Below, piece after piece: positions 61,356-64,000 of a stretch of DNA of 64,000 nt. The first letter of the stretch is position 1, and each line of letters opens with the position of its first letter. The DNA is from Bacteroidota bacterium (GTDB lineage Bacteria; Bacteroidota; Ignavibacteria; UBA10030; UBA8401): positions 1-64,000 of the forward strand of contig SXSI01000017.1 of NCBI GenBank assembly GCA_005792285.1, given 5' to 3'. The notes beneath the pieces were generated by a model. The model had not been told where the DNA came from and made no database searches. It was given only the letters and a program-made list of their open reading frames with translations. Position numbers and translations under genes: made by a program.

Positions 61356-62102
61356 ATGAAGATATTGGTTTGCGTTAACCACGTTCCTGATACTACAACT
61401 AAAGTAAATGTAGCAAGTGATAATATTTCACTCGACGTAAATGGAGTTAACTTTATCTTAAATCCATACGATGATTTTGCGATTGAAGAAGCTTTAAAAA
61501 CAAAAGAAAAATTTGGCGGAGAAGTAGTTGTAGTTTCACTCGGAGGAGATTCACACAAAGAAACTTTACGAAAATCACTTGCAATGGGATGCGATAGAGC
61601 TGTGTTGTTAAAAGATTCTTACAGTAGAGATTCATTTTCAATTGCATTTGCTATTTCTGAATTTGCAAAATCATATTCCCCTGAAATAATTTTTATCGGA
61701 AAGCAATCTATAGATTATGATAATTCGCAAATGTGCGGACTTATCGCAACTTTTCTTGGATGGCAATCAGTTTCTGTTGTAGTAAAATTCGCGATTGAAG
61801 GAAATAGCGTTATTGCAGAAAGAGAAATTGAAGGTGGGCATGAAATTGTATCAGCAAAATTGCCCGCTGTAATTGCTGCACAAAAGGGATTAAACGAGCC
61901 ACGATATCCTTCATTAAAAGGAATAATGGAATCTAAACGAAAACCAATTGAAGAAATAAATCCTGAACAATGCGCAAATAAAATTAATGTGCTTCGTATG
62001 AGAAAGCCAACTGCAAAACAAAAAGGAAAAATTGTTGGAACAGATATTTCAGCAGTCCCTGAATTAATAAAGCTTCTGCATGAAGAAGCAAAAGTAATAT
62101 AA
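61356..62102 (+). CDS. etfB: Electron transfer flavoprotein beta subunit
   Basis: EtfB pairs with EtfA to carry electrons from acyl-CoA or other dehydrogenases to the quinone pool. It has 248 residues. Features are ILVCVNHVPDTTTKV at the N-terminus, NPYDDFAIEEALK, the AMP-binding IGKQSIDYDNSQMCGLIATFLGW, and the recognition-loop sequence KLPAVIAAQKGLNEPRYPSLKGIMESKRKPI. It is one base from etfA. Links to the crotonase gene earlier in the window are possible through fatty-acid or amino-acid oxidation but not shown. Confidence 0.96.
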   Translation: MKILVCVNHVPDTTTKVNVASDNISLDVNGVNFILNPYDDFAIEEALKTKEKFGGEVVVVSLGGDSHKETLRKSLAMGCDRAVLLKDSYSRDSFSIAFAISEFAKSYSPEIIFIGKQSIDYDNSQMCGLIATFLGWQSVSVVVKFAIEGNSVIAEREIEGGHEIVSAKLPAVIAAQKGLNEPRYPSLKGIMESKRKPIEEINPEQCANKINVLRMRKPTAKQKGKIVGTDISAVPELIKLLHEEAKVI

Positions 62103-62103
62103 A

Positions 62104-63072
62104 ATGAAAATTTTAGTTTTTGCAGAGCAACGAGATAATTGCTACAAAAAAACTGCATTCGAAGTTAGCCAAGCTGCGAGTAAAATTGCAGCTAAATTAA
62201 ATTCCGAAGTCATTGCTTTAACGATTGGAGAAAATATTTCATCAATCGCGCCGCAACTTGGAAATTATGGAATTAAAAAAGTTATTGTTGTTAATGAACC
62301 TCGATTAAAAAATTATTCAACTTCTGCATTCACTTCAATTGTAAATCAAATAGTAGAAAAAGAAAATGTGTCGGTAATATTTCTTCCTGCAAGTTCAATG
62401 GGAAAAGATCTCGCTCCATGTTTATCTGCGAAACTAAATGCCGGAGTTGCATCGGATTGTACTCAACTTAAAGTTGAAGATGGAAAAATAATCGCAACTC
62501 GTCCAGTATTTTCCGGAAAAGGATTTCTCGATTTAGAAATTACTTCAGAAAAAAAAATATTTACACTACGACCAAATGTTTTTACAATAAGTCAGACAAC
62601 TACTGAATTAGCAACAGTTGAAGAATTTAAACCACAGTTAGAAGAAAAAAATTTTTCAACAATAGTAACTGAGGTAAAGCAATCTTCGAGTAAAAAAGAT
62701 GTAACAGAAGCAGATATAATTGTAACTGGTGGAAGAGGATTAAAAAGCCCTGAAAATTTTGCGATGATAGAAAAATTAGCTGATACACTTGGGGCTGCGG
62801 TTGGTGCATCACGAGCAGTTGTAGATGCAGGTTGGAGACCACACGATGAACAAGTTGGACAAACCGGGAAAACAGTTTCTCCTTCACTTTATATTGCTGT
62901 TGCTGTTTCCGGAGCAGTTCAACATATGGCGGGGATGTCAACTTCAAAATATATTGTAGCTATAAATAAAGATAAGGACGCCCCTATTTTTTCAATTGCA
63001 GATTATGGTATTATTGGTGATGCTTTTGAAATTGTTCCTGCAATGATTGAAGAAATAAACAAGCTTAAATAA
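62104..63072 (+). CDS. etfA: Electron transfer flavoprotein alpha subunit
   Basis: The FAD-binding partner of EtfB has 322 residues. The N-terminal domain (about 1-185) includes VIFLPASSMGKDLAPCLSAKL. The C-terminal FAD domain (about 195-322) has ADIIVTGGRGLKSPENF, the signature GAAVGASRAVVDAGWRPHDEQVGQTGKTVSPSLYIAVAVSGAVQH in pieces, and KYIVAINKDKDAPIFSIADYGIIGD. The length is normal. No electron-bifurcation features can be judged from sequence alone. Confidence 0.97.
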   Translation: MKILVFAEQRDNCYKKTAFEVSQAASKIAAKLNSEVIALTIGENISSIAPQLGNYGIKKVIVVNEPRLKNYSTSAFTSIVNQIVEKENVSVIFLPASSMGKDLAPCLSAKLNAGVASDCTQLKVEDGKIIATRPVFSGKGFLDLEITSEKKIFTLRPNVFTISQTTTELATVEEFKPQLEEKNFSTIVTEVKQSSSKKDVTEADIIVTGGRGLKSPENFAMIEKLADTLGAAVGASRAVVDAGWRPHDEQVGQTGKTVSPSLYIAVAVSGAVQHMAGMSTSKYIVAINKDKDAPIFSIADYGIIGDAFEIVPAMIEEINKLK

Positions 63073-63133
63073 CCTTGTAACTTAATTTGATAATTCCCTA
63101 CTTTTTTATAATGTTATACTGAAAAGAAATTCA

Positions 63134-63706
63134 TTGGAAAAAATCGCAGTCGAAATATTAGGTCTTTCCTCAACACCAAGTCATGGTGGCGCTTACGCAT
63201 TATTACTTAAAGAAGTTAACGGAAATAGACAACTTCCAATAATTATTGGTGCATTAGAAGCAAGTTCAATTGCAATGGAAATGGAAGGAGTGAAACCGCC
63301 GCGACCACTAACTCACGACTTGATTCGAAATATAATTGAAAATTTAAGTTTGACAATTATTGATGTTATAATAAATGAATTGAGAGATGGAACATTTTAT
63401 GCAAAAATTAGTATCGAAAATCTTTCTCAAATAATTGAAATTGATTCTCGGCCAAGTGATGCAATTGCATTGGCTGTAAGATTTGGTTCTCCGATTTATG
63501 TTTCAGAAGATGTATTTGATGATGCAGGAGTTGTTGGTGATGATTCCGATGAGGGAGAAGAAAAAGCAGAAGTAGTTAGCAAACATCCCTCGGTAAAAGT
63601 TTCCGAGTTGGAACAATTAGAAAAAAAACTCCAAAAATTTATTGACGATGAAAATTACGAACAAGCTGCAAAAGTTCGAGACGAAATTAAAAAACATCAA
63701 CGCTGA
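63134..63706 (+). CDS. BFN-domain (DUF151) protein with C-terminal UVR motif
   Basis: The 190-residue protein appears to start at TTG (MEKIAVEILGLSSTP); I see no better start. The bifunctional-nuclease domain (about 1-135) has LPIIIGALEASSIAMEMEGVKPPRPLTHDL and IDSRPSDAIALAVRFGSPIYVSEDVF. An acidic linker leads to a UVR (UvrB/UvrC-interacting-like) motif at about 155-188, LEQLEKKLQKFIDDENYEQAAKVRDEI. This domain pair is known in Bacteroidota/Chlorobi, and its biochemical role is uncertain. It is convergent with pdxJ, separated by only 18 bases. Confidence 0.92.
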   Translation: MEKIAVEILGLSSTPSHGGAYALLLKEVNGNRQLPIIIGALEASSIAMEMEGVKPPRPLTHDLIRNIIENLSLTIIDVIINELRDGTFYAKISIENLSQIIEIDSRPSDAIALAVRFGSPIYVSEDVFDDAGVVGDDSDEGEEKAEVVSKHPSVKVSELEQLEKKLQKFIDDENYEQAAKVRDEIKKHQR

Positions 63707-63724
63707 CATTAATCTGTAAAAAAA

Positions 63725-64000
63725 TTAAATTTTAATTCCCTTTACAATTGTAAGCATTTCACTTACAGCTTTATCCAATCCAACAAATATTGCCCGGCTC
63801 ATAATTGAGAAACCAATACTCACTTCGTAAATCGTTTTCAATTTAACAATTGGTAAAATATTTTCGTAATTCAAACCATGTCCGGCATTAACACGAAGTC
63901 CGAGAGAATTTGCAAAAATAGCACTTTCAGAAATTGAAGATAAAGTATTTTTTTTATCTTGCGAAGTAATTGCATTTGCATAAATTCCTGTGTGAAGCTC
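63725..64000 (-). CDS. pdxJ: Pyridoxine 5'-phosphate synthase, 5' part cut by window
   Basis: This enzyme closes the pyridoxine ring from deoxyxylulose 5-phosphate and aminoacetone phosphate derivatives. My minus-strand reading gives the last 91 residues: ELHTGIYANAITSQDKK, LGLRVNAGHGLNYENILPI, then YEVSIGFSIMSRAIFVGLDKAV and a stop at 63727-63725. The GHGLN and SIGFSIMSRA segments match the phosphate-binding and active-site regions of PdxJ, except that GF replaces the usual GH in IGHS. The start lies outside the window. It is absent from the ORF track. Confidence 0.93.
   Translation of the reverse strand, partial: ELHTGIYANAITSQDKKNTLSSISESAIFANSLGLRVNAGHGLNYENILPIVKLKTIYEVSIGFSIMSRAIFVGLDKAVSEMLTIVKGIKI

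Overview
The window is about 64 kb of AT-rich bacterial chromosome, dense with genes and mostly housekeeping. It most likely comes from the Bacteroidota/Chlorobi assemblage, and I infer Ignavibacteria or a close relative. Supporting signs are a giant surface protein with a type A T9SS sorting domain, several promoters with a Bacteroidota-type TAnnTTTG element, menaquinone methylation (MenG), and a DNPR-motif MurE (meso-diaminopimelate peptidoglycan). No tRNA, rRNA, CRISPR array, intact prophage or insertion sequence was seen.

Layout. (1) 1-2222: lepA on the minus strand, cut by the window edge, divergent from a cold-shock gene with a long leader and a strong terminator. (2) 2261-10377: a tight plus-strand operon for histidine degradation (hutU, hutI, ftcD), interleaved with menG, a seven-repeat propeller lipoprotein, a barrel-like lipoprotein and a crotonase. 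It ends at a bidirectional terminator shared with a minus-strand outer-membrane protein. (3) 11219-19917: a three-gene cell-surface operon made of a PEGA protein, a cohesin-like lipoprotein and a 2293-residue T9SS protein that carries a dockerin-like segment. (4) 20052-26676: a complete phosphate cluster, phoB-phoR-pstS-pstC-pstA-pstB-phoU. A four-unit 11-bp Pho-box-like array precedes pstS, and pstC has no ATG, GTG or TTG start. (5) 26677-27262: a decay scar where an AHSA1/SRPBCC gene and a T9SS gene have both lost their N-terminal parts at the same junction. (6) 27396-29778: a DEAD-box helicase with an expanding basic tail, then a YceI protein. (7) 29777-33353, minus strand: MFS transporter, umuD, umuC and SRAP in a tightly packed mutagenesis/DNA-damage operon. 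(8) rpsT, then a minus-strand operon running from miaB (39758) through a SPOR protein, a sigma-54 activator, lptE and a GT2 glycosyltransferase to a TPR gene. (9) 39933-57736: a complete dcw cell-wall and division cluster from mraZ to ftsZ, with an MraZ operator and one unrecognised membrane gene between murG and murC. (10) 57831-64000: a sugar nucleotidyltransferase, metK, ahcY, etfB, etfA, a BFN-domain protein, and the 3' end of pdxJ on the minus strand.

How the parts work together. The hut genes take urocanate to glutamate and pass the one-carbon unit to tetrahydrofolate, though no hutH is present here. The phosphate cluster is a classic two-component regulon plus high-affinity transporter. 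The dcw cluster makes lipid II and the division ring, and MraZ probably represses it through the triple repeat in its leader. metK and ahcY form the S-adenosylmethionine cycle that supplies MenG and RsmH (MiaB is also SAM-dependent). Many genes overlap by TAATG or ATGA, which implies translational coupling. Shine-Dalgarno sequences are clear for only some genes, and miaB looks leaderless.

The most unusual signals are the double-truncation scar, the pstC start, a terminator overlapping a promoter before the TPR gene, the alternating repeat architecture of the giant protein with its possible cohesin/dockerin partner, and the unknown gene in the dcw cluster. I did not see a clearly new multi-gene defence or mobile system.
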